DNA of 55,849 nt, from the NCBI GenBank assembly GCA_902834555.1, contig CADFJN010000016.1:1-55849 (forward strand). Reading direction: 5' to 3'. The DNA comes from Atopobiaceae bacterium (GTDB taxonomy: Bacteria > Actinomycetota > Coriobacteriia > Coriobacteriales > Atopobiaceae). Position numbers and translations under genes: made by a program. Shown here piece by piece: positions 7,980 to 16,507 of the stretch. Position 1 is the stretch's first letter. Every line of letters begins with the position of its first letter. Under the pieces are notes generated by a model. That model saw only the letters and a program-made list of their open reading frames with translations, made no database searches and was not told the origin of the DNA.

Positions 7980-9480
7980 CTGTCGCGCCAGCGCCCTTCT
8001 CGCCTGCGGCGGCGGCATCGCGCTCCTCCAGCGGCACGTACTCGCGCATGTCGAAGACAGAGCGATATGCCGGCCTGATGATGCGGCCCGCGCCGTAGAG
8101 CTCCTCCATGCGGTGCGCCGCCCAGCCGGCAACACGCGCCATGGCAAAGATGGGCGTGTAGAGGTCCTTGGGCACACCGAGCATGGAGTAGACAAAGCCC
8201 GTGTACATGTCTATGTTGGCGCAGATGGGCTTCTTGGTGCCCTTGACGTTGCGCATGACCTCGGGACCCAGGCGCTCGATGCTCTCGATGAGGTCGAGCT
8301 TGTCCTCGGCGCCCTTGCTGTGCGCAAGCTTGCGCGCATAGCGCTTGACCAGCTGCGCGCGGGGGTCCGAGAGCGTGTAGACCGCGTGTCCCAGGCCGTA
8401 GATGAGGCCGGTCTTGTCGAAGGCCTCGCCACGTACGATCTTCTCGAGATAGCCCGCCACCTCGTCGTCGTTGGTCCAGTCGGCCACGTGAGCGCCAATG
8501 TCATCGATCATCTGGCCAACCTTAAAGTTGGCGCCGCCGTGCTTGGGACCCTTGAGCGATCCCAGCGCCGCCGCGTAGGCGGAGTAGGCGTCGGTCCCCG
8601 AGGACGAAAGCACGCGCGTGGTGAAGGTGGAGTTGTTGCCGCCACCATGCTCCACGTGGAGCATGAGCATAACGTCGAGCATCATGGCCTCGTCGTGCGT
8701 GAAGCCCTCGTCGCCGCGGAGCACGTCGAGCACCGTCTCGGCCATCGAGAAGCCCTCGCGCGCCGGCGGCACCACCAGACGGTCCTCGTTCATCGCCGCC
8801 ACGCTTGCGGCGTGCGCCACGGCAGCCGTGCGCGGCCAACGGCCAAGCAGCGAGAGGGCAACGTCAATCTCGTGCTCGGGCGAGGTATCGTCCGGCGTAG
8901 GATCGAAGGCATAGAGCAGGAGCGTGGCGCGCTGCAGCACGTTCATGATCGAGTGGCTGTACGTGGTGCGGGGGAAGATCGAGAGGTAGCCGTCAGGCAG
9001 CTGCCTGCGCGAGTCGATGCGGGCGCGGAAGTCGTCCAGCTCGACGGTGGTGGGCAGGTGCCCGGTGATCACGAGGTAGGCCACCTCCTCGTAGCCAAAG
9101 CGGTCCTCGCGCTGCGGTCCTGCCACCAGGTCATCAATGTGATAGCCACGAAGGATGAGGTCACCCTTGTCGGGCACGACCACGCCGTTCTCCTTGGTGT
9201 AGCCGTGGACGTTCGAGATGGTAGTGAGACCCACGAGCACGCCGGAGCCATCGGCGTTGCGCAGGCCGCGCTTCACGTCGTAGCGGCTGTAGAGGTCGCC
9301 GTCCAGGACGTCGGCATCCTTGTAGCCGTCATAGAGGCCATCGGAGACGGCGGGACGGCCCAAGGCCTTGGATGGCATGGGGTAGGCATCCGCCACGTGC
9401 GTCATGGCGGAGGTGTCGAGCGTCGAGAGGATGGGCCCAAAGACCTCGTTCCTGCTGCGGTTTGACTTGAAGATGGGCAT
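7969..9480 (-). CDS. gltA: Citrate synthase
   Basis: The enzyme condenses acetyl-CoA and oxaloacetate to citrate. Visible active-site blocks are HVEHGGGNNSTFT, GLGHAVYTLSDPRA and NIDMYTGFVYSMLG, the last with the catalytic Asp. At 503 residues it is longer than common 370-430-residue enzymes owing to an N-terminal extension of roughly 80 residues that resembles longer anaerobe forms. In a fermentative host its likely role is 2-oxoglutarate and glutamate synthesis; that is inference. AAAGGTG lies eight bases before the ATG. The HAD gene overlaps its 3' end. Confidence 0.93.
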   Translation of the reverse strand: MPIFKSNRSRNEVFGPILSTLDTSAMTHVADAYPMPSKALGRPAVSDGLYDGYKDADVLDGDLYSRYDVKRGLRNADGSGVLVGLTTISNVHGYTKENGVVVPDKGDLILRGYHIDDLVAGPQREDRFGYEEVAYLVITGHLPTTVELDDFRARIDSRRQLPDGYLSIFPRTTYSHSIMNVLQRATLLLYAFDPTPDDTSPEHEIDVALSLLGRWPRTAAVAHAASVAAMNEDRLVVPPAREGFSMAETVLDVLRGDEGFTHDEAMMLDVMLMLHVEHGGGNNSTFTTRVLSSSGTDAYSAYAAALGSLKGPKHGGANFKVGQMIDDIGAHVADWTNDDEVAGYLEKIVRGEAFDKTGLIYGLGHAVYTLSDPRAQLVKRYARKLAHSKGAEDKLDLIESIERLGPEVMRNVKGTKKPICANIDMYTGFVYSMLGVPKDLYTPIFAMARVAGWAAHRMEELYGAGRIIRPAYRSVFDMREYVPLEERDAAAAGEKGAGATDGQ

Positions 9481-9553
9481 GGCCTAACACCTTTCTTGCC
9501 GCCCCGCAACGCGAGACGGACGCGCCGAAGACCGTTGTATGCGCTGAGAAGAG

Positions 9554-9850
9554 CTACAGGCGGTACATGTAGTGGAAGACTTCTTCTCGCTGGATGCGAA
9601 TCTGAACGCCCAGGCGCTCCGAGAGCGCGTCGAGGGCACCCTTGAGCTCGGAGAAGTCTGTCTTGACCTGTGCCAGGTCCACGAGCATGGTCATCGTGAA
9701 CGTGCCCTGGAGGATGGTCTGCGAGATGTCGAGGATGTTGGCGGAACGCTCAGAGAGCTCCGTGGACACTGCTGCAACGATGCCCGGGCGGTCTTCTCCC
9801 AGGACGGTGATGATTGCACGGTTCTGGTCTGTCTCGTCTGCGGTAGGCAC
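9554..9850 (-). CDS. Small ACT-domain protein (UPF0237 type)
   Basis: The 98-residue protein is a single ACT domain beginning with AIITVLGEDRPGIVAAVS and containing DISQTILQGTFTMTMLVDL, as in the UPF0237 family. Such domains bind small ligands, often amino acids; no function is established here. The start is the GTG at 9850 because AAGGAGG stands just ahead of it. The longer ATG frame starting at 10180 would translate non-conserved sequence. It is usually paired with a UPF0210 protein in other genomes, which is not adjacent here. Confidence 0.85.
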   Translation of the reverse strand: MPTADETDQNRAIITVLGEDRPGIVAAVSTELSERSANILDISQTILQGTFTMTMLVDLAQVKTDFSELKGALDALSERLGVQIRIQREEVFHYMYRL

Positions 9851-9990
9851 GAATCCTCCTTGGTCGAGGCCATATGGTTGAGTGAGTCCAATTCTACCCA
9901 AGGTGAGCGCAATGCCTGCGCTTTGGCGAGAATGGCAACGCAGCGGAAAGAATGTGGTGGGGCACCTGAGGCAAGAACTCTGCTGACGAC

Positions 9991-10022
9991 AAGAAAGCCG
10001 GCCGCATGTGGCGACCGGCTTT
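9991..10022 (-). terminator. Terminator after carD
   Basis: A 10-bp stem (9996-10005 with 10011-10020, 5-nt loop) is followed on the minus strand by TTCTTG. It lies 30 bases beyond the carD stop. Confidence 0.7.
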
Positions 10023-10052
10023 GCGCACGAGAGGCACCTGCAATCGCGCTGG

Positions 10053-10553
10053 CTAGTTCTCCTCGGCAGCCGCGTCAAGCGCACCCTCGAAGAGCGCCTG
10101 GACATCCTCGGGCGTGGTGTCAAGCGCGACGGAAAGCTCCTGAAGCGAACGAGCCGTTGCCAGCTTGAGGATGCGGTCAAAGGCCACGGGCGGCTTCTTG
10201 TTGCGTGCCTTGACCTCGTCGATACGCTCGCGGAAGGTCTTCACGATGCGAACGGAGTCCTGGCAGCTGCCGCGGCGAATCTCGTCCTTGAAGTGCTGCT
10301 CCTCCAGGGTTCCGCTGTGCTCGGAGTAGGACTCAACCGCCATGGTGGGGTACTCGTCGATGATGGCGCGGGCCTCCTCAGCCGAGAGGACCGGGCGCAG
10401 GCGAGACTCGCTGGAGACGGGGTAGCTGATGCGCATGGGGTGACGCTGCCCAACAGGCATGAGCTGATAGCAAGGGGTGGGGCCATCTGTCACATCCTCG
10501 ACACGGCACACGCCCTGACCAGGATGGACAACGTACTCACCAATCTCATACAT
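10053..10553 (-). CDS. carD: CarD-family RNA polymerase-binding regulator
   Basis: The 166-residue protein starts with YEIGEYVVHPGQGVCRVEDV, the Tudor-like RNAP-interaction domain shared by CarD and the Mfd interaction module, followed by a helical DNA-contacting C-terminal half. CarD proteins stabilise promoter open complexes, often at rRNA genes. The ATG at 10553 has AAAGGAG upstream. The 148-bp AT-rich gap upstream should hold its promoter (candidate TAATAT -10). It ends at its own terminator. Confidence 0.9.
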   Translation of the reverse strand: MYEIGEYVVHPGQGVCRVEDVTDGPTPCYQLMPVGQRHPMRISYPVSSESRLRPVLSAEEARAIIDEYPTMAVESYSEHSGTLEEQHFKDEIRRGSCQDSVRIVKTFRERIDEVKARNKKPPVAFDRILKLATARSLQELSVALDTTPEDVQALFEGALDAAAEEN

Positions 10554-10701
10554 GAAGAAGCTCCTTTCTCATGCATATGATATTAGCACGATAACGTCGT
10601 TTTCTATACCGTTTGGGTATATGCCCTTGCCTATTGCAGCAAAGCACACTATCTTGATTGGTTTATTTCGTTGTGGCGAGGAGTGCAGGGCGTGCCCATC
10701 C

Positions 10702-11094
10702 CTAGTCGATCATCGTGATGGAGGCAATGACGGGCTGATCCTCCTTGGGGAGAATCCCGTTGGAATCGCCCTTGTCGGCAGTCGCATTCACAATGGCGTC
10801 GACCACGTCCATGCCGTCCGTCACGTTGCCAAAGGCGGCGTACTGGCCGTTGAGCGAGGCTGCCGTCTTCTGCACGATGAAGAACTGAGAGCTGGCCGAG
10901 TTGTAGTCTGACGAGCGTGCCATAGAGATGGTGCCGCGAACGTGGGCAATGTCGTTCTTCACCCCGTTGGCCGAGAACTCGCCCTTGATGGTAGTCCCCG
11001 AGCCGCCGGTGCCGTCTCCGTTGGGGTCGCCGCCCTGGATCATGAAGTCACGCACCACGCGGTGGAAGGTGAGCCCGTTGTAGATTTGTCTCAT
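10702..11094 (-). CDS. Cyclophilin-type peptidyl-prolyl isomerase, N-terminally truncated
   Basis: The 130-residue product carries the cyclophilin core: FHRVVRDFMIQGGDP with the catalytic Arg, SMARSSDYNSASSQFFI, and a C-terminal DGMDVVDAI block. Family members have about 30-35 residues before the YNGLTFHRV segment, including the first strands and a helix; here only MRQI precedes it. The upstream frame does not supply the missing part. The ATG overlaps the tannase-like stop in an ATGA junction, so it may still be translated by coupling. It could be a decayed gene fused to its neighbour by deletion, and foldability is doubtful. Confidence 0.8.
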   Translation of the reverse strand: MRQIYNGLTFHRVVRDFMIQGGDPNGDGTGGSGTTIKGEFSANGVKNDIAHVRGTISMARSSDYNSASSQFFIVQKTAASLNGQYAAFGNVTDGMDVVDAIVNATADKGDSNGILPKEDQPVIASITMID

Positions 11095-13055
11095 TCGCAG
11101 CAGGAGGCGATCCAGGAGAGGAGGTTCTCGCTCGCGGTGCCCGAGCGCTCCGCCATCACATGGCCCTGGCCCCACACGGGTTCGTAGGCGACGTCCTCGA
11201 CGCCGCTGAAGTGGCGCAGCGCCAGCACCAGGTTGGCCGAGGTGGCGAGCGAGGTCGAGGTGTCGAAGACGCCCTCGTTCACGCGCCAGTGCGGCGCCAC
11301 CGTGCCCGTGCCGTAGCCGCTGTAGGTGCCGCTCAGGAAGTAGAGCGGGTTGACCATGGAGACGCGCGTGGGGATGTCGGAGTCAAGGGAATCGGTCTTC
11401 TCGAGGTCGTCCTGCCATGCCGTGGTGTAGGACTCGTCCCAGCCCTCGAGCGAGGCGTAGGCGTCGACGTTTGCCGCCACGCGCTCGCCAACCTTCTCGT
11501 CAAAGTGCAGGGTGCTCTCCTCGCCAATGCCAAAAAGCTGGTTGGTCTTCGTGGAGCGGTCGATGGCGTCAAAGGCGGGAACCGAGAGCTCGGCGGGACG
11601 CAAGTGCGTCGAGAAGTCGCGCAGGCTCGAGATGGAGACCGTCTGGCGGCTCACGTTGTAGTTGATCCACCAGTAGTCGGAGTTCAGCGCCGCGAAGTAG
11701 TTCTGAACGGTGTCGTAGATGGTGGACTGCACCTGCGTGGTACCCGTGGGAAGCGTCGTTGCGTTCGTGGTGGCAGCATCGGTCGAACCAGTGGCGTCCG
11801 TAGCGGCGCCGTCGCCCTGGGCGTCCGCCGCGGCAGAGGACTGCGCCTCCTGCTTTGCCGCCGCCACGGCAGCCTCGGTCGCGCGCGTAGTAGCAAGGTT
11901 GGGGTCGCCCGGGAAGGTCGGGTCGTCGATGTGCTGCGGCGTGTACGTGTACGGGAATGTGGTGTCCGAGACAAAGTTGGTCGCCGAGTCATTAAGAATG
12001 GAGAGGAGCTGGCTCGCGTAGGAGCCGAGCGTGTAGACGCCGCCCTCGGACTCGTCGAGCGTGAGCTGGGAGTCATCGGAGTCGCGCAAGTCCATCGCAT
12101 TGATGTAGCTCGCATAGTCTGCGGCCAGACCCTGCGAGAGGGCGGCCGTCCAGGTACCGTCCGCACGATTCCCAGCCGTCGAGAACTGCCCCATCATCCA
12201 CTCGTAGGAAGCGTCGGCAGTGTCGAAGGAGGTGACGGGGCACCATGATGCGCTGCCAAAGACGGCGTCCGAGACAGCATTGCCCTCGGCGTCGTGCGTG
12301 ATGGCGCCAATGGAGTCCAGGTAGGGCTTGTAGATCTCGGCGTCTCCAGCAGAGCCGAGCAGCGCGCTCACGCCCCCGCCGGAAGAGAAGCCAAACGAGA
12401 AGACCCGCGAGGTGTCGCAGGGAAGCGCACCTTTGTTGTAGCGCAGGTAGCGGATGGCGGCCTTGAGGTCAACCACAGGCCAGGGTGCGCCACCAGGATA
12501 GAGGTCGGTGGATCCGGTCGAGGAGTCATAGCCGGCGCTCCTGCCGCGGAAGCCCGCATACACGTAGACGCAACCGGCATCGAGGAAGGTCCCCAGGCCG
12601 TCGTAGCCGTACTTCGTGGGGCTCGCCTGCGGTGAAAGCGTGCCGCTGTTGATGGGGAGAAGGACGGGCGCCGTGGACGGCGTGAAGCCACCCACCACGG
12701 CCTTCTCGTTCACCGTGCAGGAGTAGGTGTCACCCTTCTTCTCAGCCGTGAAGAACTTGCCGGGAACAAAGATCGCAAGTGACTCGTAGGCCGTCGTGGC
12801 GGGCTTCAGGCAGTAAGTGAGGCCCAGCTGGTAGTAGACATCGTTGTCCTTGTCGTACTTCCAGGCGTTGGTGTCGAGCGCCAGGCTCTTGAACTCACCC
12901 AGGTCGACGTTGTCGGCGGGCTGCGTTGCGGTGTTCGAGGACTGGTCGGAGCTGTTGTCGGCCTGCTGTCGCGCCGGAGCGCCGCAGGCGGCAAGGCCCA
13001 TGCTTGCGGCACCGGCCGATGCAAGCTCGAGGAATTCCCTTCGTGTCCAGCTCAT
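11091..13055 (-). CDS. Tannase-like alpha/beta-hydrolase, Tat lipoprotein
   Basis: The 654-residue protein begins TRREFLELASAGAASMGLAAC, a twin-arginine signal with a lipobox, so it is probably exported folded and lipid-anchored. The nucleophile elbow is FGFSSGGGVSALLG and a C-terminal WGQGHV supplies a likely catalytic His. The overall plan, with a large lid insert rich in Ala/Thr/Gly (about residues 390-450), fits bacterial tannase and feruloyl-esterase-like hydrolases. Gallate ester substrates are possible but not shown. The start has AGGGGGTC upstream. The truncated cyclophilin overlaps its stop by four bases. Confidence 0.7.
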   Translation of the reverse strand: MSWTRREFLELASAGAASMGLAACGAPARQQADNSSDQSSNTATQPADNVDLGEFKSLALDTNAWKYDKDNDVYYQLGLTYCLKPATTAYESLAIFVPGKFFTAEKKGDTYSCTVNEKAVVGGFTPSTAPVLLPINSGTLSPQASPTKYGYDGLGTFLDAGCVYVYAGFRGRSAGYDSSTGSTDLYPGGAPWPVVDLKAAIRYLRYNKGALPCDTSRVFSFGFSSGGGVSALLGSAGDAEIYKPYLDSIGAITHDAEGNAVSDAVFGSASWCPVTSFDTADASYEWMMGQFSTAGNRADGTWTAALSQGLAADYASYINAMDLRDSDDSQLTLDESEGGVYTLGSYASQLLSILNDSATNFVSDTTFPYTYTPQHIDDPTFPGDPNLATTRATEAAVAAAKQEAQSSAAADAQGDGAATDATGSTDAATTNATTLPTGTTQVQSTIYDTVQNYFAALNSDYWWINYNVSRQTVSISSLRDFSTHLRPAELSVPAFDAIDRSTKTNQLFGIGEESTLHFDEKVGERVAANVDAYASLEGWDESYTTAWQDDLEKTDSLDSDIPTRVSMVNPLYFLSGTYSGYGTGTVAPHWRVNEGVFDTSTSLATSANLVLALRHFSGVEDVAYEPVWGQGHVMAERSGTASENLLSWIASCCE

Positions 13056-13077
13056 CGCAGACCCCCTGAGATGGTAA

Positions 13078-13097
13078 CGGGCCGCGGTGCGGCCCGG
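13078..13097 (-). terminator. GC hairpin after degV
   Basis: GGGCCGC and GCGGCCC form a stem with a 3-nt loop between the degV stop and the tannase-like start. Only two T residues follow on the minus strand, so it is a weak terminator at best. Confidence 0.4.
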
Positions 13098-13122
13098 AAA
13101 ACGTTAGTGAGAGGTACGGCGC

Positions 13123-14070
13123 CTACTTGGCCGCCTTGCCCTTGTTCTTGGCGTCGTTGTACTTGTCGTCGCGGCGATCCGGCCCCCAGAAGCAGCAGGA
13201 GTACATGCCGGGGCCAACGTGGCAGCCGATGGTGGGCCCAATGCTCGAACGGTAGACCTTGAGATCGCGCTCGGTGGGCTTGAGCATGCGGGCAAGCGAG
13301 TCGCCATCGGCCACGCAGTCCGCGTCTCCAATGGCCACCACGTGACCCTCATAGGACGAATCGTGGAAGTCCTCGTAGAACTCGGCCATCTTGCGCATGG
13401 CCTTCCTGCGGCCACGCGCCATGCCCATGATTGCCAGCGAACCGTCGAGGTTGAAGGTGAGGAGCGGCTTCACGTCGAGAAGGCCGCCGACCACGGCGAC
13501 GGACTTGGGGATGCGGCCGCCGCGGTGGAGCGCGTCGAGGTTGTCCACCATGAAGATGGTGTGAGCGTGGAAGCGTGCGTCCTCTGCCCAGGCAACCAGC
13601 TCCTCGGCCGTCAGGCCCTGGTCGCGCTTCTCGATGGCGGCATGGATGAAGAGGTTCTGCGTGGTGGATCCTATGAGGCAGTCGACCACGTAGATGGGCG
13701 TGGGAAGCGTGCCGCCGTGCTTCTCGCGCACGCGGTCAAGCGCCGTCACGGCACCGTTGTACGCGCCGGAGATGCCGCTCGAGAGGGCAAAGTGAACCGT
13801 GGGGATGCCGGAGGCAATGGCCTTCTCGAACGCCTCCTCGTAGACCATCTGGGAGGGCTGCGAGGTCATGGGGCAGGCGCCGTTCTCGATGGCGGAGTAG
13901 AAGTCGTGGGCAGAGCGTGACTGGAAGAGGTCATCGACGCCCGAGAGGCCACCGTCAGGCTTGCCCGCCTCGGTATAGGTGAACGAGAGGCACGTAATGC
14001 CCGCCTGCTCGACCTCCTCGGGGGAAAAGTCGCAGCACGAGTCCGTCATGATGTTGCACTTGGTCGCCAT
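13123..14070 (-). CDS. DegV-family fatty-acid-binding protein
   Basis: The 315-residue protein has the DegV layout: an N-terminal strand IMTDSCCDFSPEE, TSQPS in the lipid-head-group region, LSSGISGAYN, and a VDNLDALHRGGRIPKS block. DegV (FakB-like) proteins carry fatty acids, in FakB for phosphorylation by FakA; no fakA is adjacent. The start at 14070 has GAGGAGACC upstream. A longer frame extending to 14592 would overlap acyP in antisense. A cluster of Cys near the C terminus (MYSCCFWG) is unusual. Confidence 0.9.
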   Translation of the reverse strand: MATKCNIMTDSCCDFSPEEVEQAGITCLSFTYTEAGKPDGGLSGVDDLFQSRSAHDFYSAIENGACPMTSQPSQMVYEEAFEKAIASGIPTVHFALSSGISGAYNGAVTALDRVREKHGGTLPTPIYVVDCLIGSTTQNLFIHAAIEKRDQGLTAEELVAWAEDARFHAHTIFMVDNLDALHRGGRIPKSVAVVGGLLDVKPLLTFNLDGSLAIMGMARGRRKAMRKMAEFYEDFHDSSYEGHVVAIGDADCVADGDSLARMLKPTERDLKVYRSSIGPTIGCHVGPGMYSCCFWGPDRRDDKYNDAKNKGKAAK

Positions 14071-14214
14071 GTGGTCTCCTCGGTCGCCCTTGTTGTCCGG
14101 GTAGTATTGTAAGCGTACCCGCGCGTGGGGTCGTTTGCACAGGCAACAACCACGATAAACGGAGAGCTCACTGCCGGGCGAGCGTGATGGCGGCAGGCAC
14201 TCGAGGGAGACGCT

Positions 14215-14565
14215 ATGTTCGCGAGAAGGAACAGGGACGAGGCCGAGGGCGGCGGCGCGACTGCGAGCGGCGCAGCCGGCGGCGACACGCGGCGGATCCA
14301 CGTGCGCTTCGTTGGGCAGGTGCAGGGCGTGGGCTTTAGGTGGACCAGCCAGCGCGTGGCCTTTGACCTGGGGCTTACCGGTTGGGTGAGAAACGAGCCC
14401 GACGGCTCGGTGAGCATGGAGCTCCAAGGACCAAGCGAGGCCGTGGCCACGTTCTTCACGCGGCTGCTCGAGAGCTACCGGCGCTTCCCCATCAGCTACA
14501 CCATCGACTCCAAGGAGGACATCCCGCCCGTGCCGGACGAGGCCGAGTTCTCCGTGCGCTTCTAG
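14215..14565 (+). CDS. acyP: Acylphosphatase
   Basis: The enzyme hydrolyses acyl phosphates. The signature is complete: GQVQGVGFRWTSQRVA with the catalytic Arg, and GWVRNEPDGSV with the catalytic Asn. The 116 residues include a Gly/Ala-rich N-terminal extension of about 25 residues that is absent from standard 90-residue enzymes. GGGAG precedes the ATG. It is divergent from degV and eight bases upstream of the glycosylase gene, so the two are likely co-transcribed. Confidence 0.9.
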   Translation: MFARRNRDEAEGGGATASGAAGGDTRRIHVRFVGQVQGVGFRWTSQRVAFDLGLTGWVRNEPDGSVSMELQGPSEAVATFFTRLLESYRRFPISYTIDSKEDIPPVPDEAEFSVRF

Positions 14566-14573
14566 GCGGCCGT

Positions 14574-15362
14574 ATGGCAGCGATTGCAACAACGCTCTTC
14601 TCGCTTGACGCCATAGCCGCGTCGGGCCAGGTGTTTACGTGGCGGCGCGCCGAGGACGGATGGCTCGTGGCCAGCGGAGAAAGGCGGTGTCTGCTCTCGC
14701 AGGAGGGCGACGCCGAGAGGGGCGTTGTCTTCGTACGGCGCGCGGACGGAAGCGACGTCAACGCCAACGAGCTTGCCTATTGGCGCCACTACCTGGCCCT
14801 GGATGTGGACTACCAGAAGATTCTGGACAAGCTTGCCATGCCAGCCGAGGTCATAGAGATGGGCGCCGGGATTAGGGTGCTCGCCCAGGACTGGTGGGAC
14901 ACGGCCGTGAGCTTTGTGGTGTCGCAGAACTCGAACATCGTGCGCATCCAGCGGACGATGGACGCGCTGCTCGACGCTGGCGGTGGGTGCGTGCCGGGGC
15001 CAGGCCGGCTGTCGGCGTTTCTCGGCAACGAGGCGTTTGTTGAAGGGCTCAAGCTGGGTTACAGGAGGCCCTATCTCGAGGCGCTTGCGGCGCGGGCGCA
15101 GGCTTGGCACCCCACGCGGATTGACCGGTGGGACACCTCGCTTGAGGAGTCCATGGCGGAGCTCGAGGAGAGCCCCGGCATTGGTCCCAAGGTAGCAAGC
15201 TGCATCTGCCTCTTTGGGCTGGGGTACCTCGAGGCGGTGCCGCGCGACACCTGGATCAAGCGGGCGGAGCGCGAACACCACGTAACGTGGGACTCGCGGT
15301 GGGGCGGGATCCAGCAGCAGTTTGTCTTCGCGTGGATGCGCGAGAAGGGGCGTGGGAAATGA
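14574..15362 (+). CDS. 8-oxoguanine/3-methyladenine-type DNA glycosylase (HhH-GPD)
   Basis: A helix-hairpin-helix base-excision repair enzyme of OGG type. The N-terminal domain has the SGQVFTWRR element, and the helical domain carries SPGIGPKVASCICLFGL with the catalytic Lys, followed by VPRDTWIKR with the catalytic Asp. The start at 14574 gives 262 residues; an in-frame upstream ATG at 14382 lies inside acyP. The stop overlaps the next start in an AATGA junction. Confidence 0.88.
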   Translation: MAAIATTLFSLDAIAASGQVFTWRRAEDGWLVASGERRCLLSQEGDAERGVVFVRRADGSDVNANELAYWRHYLALDVDYQKILDKLAMPAEVIEMGAGIRVLAQDWWDTAVSFVVSQNSNIVRIQRTMDALLDAGGGCVPGPGRLSAFLGNEAFVEGLKLGYRRPYLEALAARAQAWHPTRIDRWDTSLEESMAELEESPGIGPKVASCICLFGLGYLEAVPRDTWIKRAEREHHVTWDSRWGGIQQQFVFAWMREKGRGK

Positions 15363-15613
15363 AGGTCGTCAACATCCTTGAGATTGCAGATGTGAACGAG
15401 GCCCTACTCAATGCCGGGGTGCCCGCGCGCGTGCGTCTGCGCGACGCGTGCGGTGGACAGTCGCTATGGGTGGAGGTAAGCCGCGAGGCGGTGGCCGAGA
15501 AGGACGATGACGCCGTGCTGGCAGCAGCTCGCGAGGTCGTGAGCTCGTACTTTGCCGGAAGATTGAAGCCCGTGGCGTTCGACGAGGATGGGAAGTCCTT
15601 CCGCCTAGCGTAG
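15359..15613 (+). CDS. Small conserved-looking protein with RDAC motif
   Basis: This 84-residue acidic protein (MKVVNILEIADVNEALL...) contains a central VRLRDACGGQ segment. I do not recognise an established function. The ATG overlaps the glycosylase TGA, so it is translationally coupled and may act with it. No signal peptide or membrane helix is visible. The reading frame could be extended upstream but only into glycosylase coding sequence. Confidence 0.75.
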   Translation: MKVVNILEIADVNEALLNAGVPARVRLRDACGGQSLWVEVSREAVAEKDDDAVLAAAREVVSSYFAGRLKPVAFDEDGKSFRLA

Positions 15614-15862
15614 GGGCCAACGGAGACACCAAAACGCCGGCCAACAGATACAACTCGTGGCAATAGAAAGCAGGAGCAGGATGGCGCCCTCCCCACGATA
15701 GCGGTGAGGGCGCAGCGCCAAGGTAATTATGCTTTTTGCAGCCTGTCCGCGCCTGACCTTGCACGTTAACTAATGCTTTTTCGGTCTACAGTGCCAGATG
15801 GAAGCGTGGCAGAGCAAAAAAGTTGCATCGAACTTGCCTCCGTTGCACATTTCTGGACACTA

Positions 15863-16029
15863 TTGCGCCGAACTGCCCCTCGTTACACGCGGTTTTGGGC
15901 ACGCAACAAGTATCGGCTGTCTAAAGGTACTGCAAATGACCAGGTAGGAGGCAAAATCAAAAGCGCAACTGCTTCCGGCAATCGCTCTGGTCGCGAAAAG
16001 AGCGTGTAACGAGGGGCAGTTCGGCGCAA
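15863..16029. mobile_element. MITE-like element with perfect 28-bp inverted ends
   Basis: The 28 bases at 15863-15890 (starting TTGCGCCGAACTGCCCC) are exactly the reverse complement of 16002-16029. The 111-bp interior has no open frame. No clear target duplication flanks it. It may be a non-autonomous transposon or a large cruciform element; no cognate transposase is in the window. Confidence 0.65.
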
Positions 16030-16109
16030 CTTAGAAGCAGCGCATGCCTTCAATGCCGCCAAGCCTTCCTTCCAACGCGATATTTTTCTCGGCATTGCAA
16101 AGATTGTCG

Positions 16110-16137
16110 TTGACCTTTCCTCGGGGTTTGGTATAGT
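16110..16137 (+). promoter_or_regulatory. tRNA-Phe promoter
   Basis: TTGACC (16110-16115) and TATAGT (16132-16137) are separated by 16 bp, a good sigma-70-type match about 27 bases upstream of the tRNA. Confidence 0.75.
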
Positions 16138-16163
16138 AAACGAGCTTGCAAGAGCAAGCCTTT

Positions 16164-16239
16164 GGCTGGGTAGCTCAGTTGGTAGAGCAGGGGACTGAAA
16201 ATCCCCGTGTCAGGGGTTCGACTCCCTTCCCCGCCACCA
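16164..16239 (+). tRNA. tRNA-Phe (GAA)
   Basis: The 76-nt gene folds as a cloverleaf with anticodon GAA at 16197-16199, a TTCGACT T-loop and an encoded CCA end. The acceptor stem GGCTGGG against CCCCGCC has a U4-C69 mismatch, and the T stem includes a G-U pair. It is the cognate tRNA for the pheST T-box in this same window. Confidence 0.95.
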
Positions 16240-16247
16240 GTAAACGC

Positions 16248-16283
16248 GCAGGTCAGGGTACTAGTTGCTCTGGCCTGCTTTTC
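16248..16283 (+). terminator. Terminator after tRNA-Phe
   Basis: An 11-bp stem (16248-16258 with 16268-16278, two wobble pairs) is followed by TTTTC. The next 220 bases to 16507 show no gene. Confidence 0.8.
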
Positions 16284-16507
16284 TATGCAATCCACTGTGT
16301 AATCCGTTTGCAATCCATGGATAGCCTGGGGATTGCAAAAGCCCAGTTGGCGGAGAGCCGCGCGAGGCCCTGCGGAACCACAACGGCATTGGGGTTTGGT
16401 CCGGGTCGCGCCAAGGGGTAGGCAGGATTTGCCCACCCCGCCCTGGGGCACGCACAATCTGCGTACCCATGCGTTCGGCACCGCTTAGCCCATGCCCTAA
16501 CCGCTGC

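Larger units (their letters stand above)
15614..16163. other. Gene-free region upstream of tRNA-Phe
   Basis: No convincing gene is seen in these 550 bases. They hold an 11-bp GC hairpin (15684-15713, one mismatch) that may end the upstream operon, two similar ATGCTTTTT stretches (15728 and 15772), a 167-bp element with perfect inverted ends (15863-16029) and the tRNA promoter. A small hairpin, GCTTGC-AAGA-GCAAGC (16144-16159), sits just before the tRNA. Confidence 0.7.

Noticed and set aside
7381..9465. 694-codon plus-strand frame
   Set aside because: It is antisense to the HAD and citrate synthase genes, which carry full catalytic motifs.
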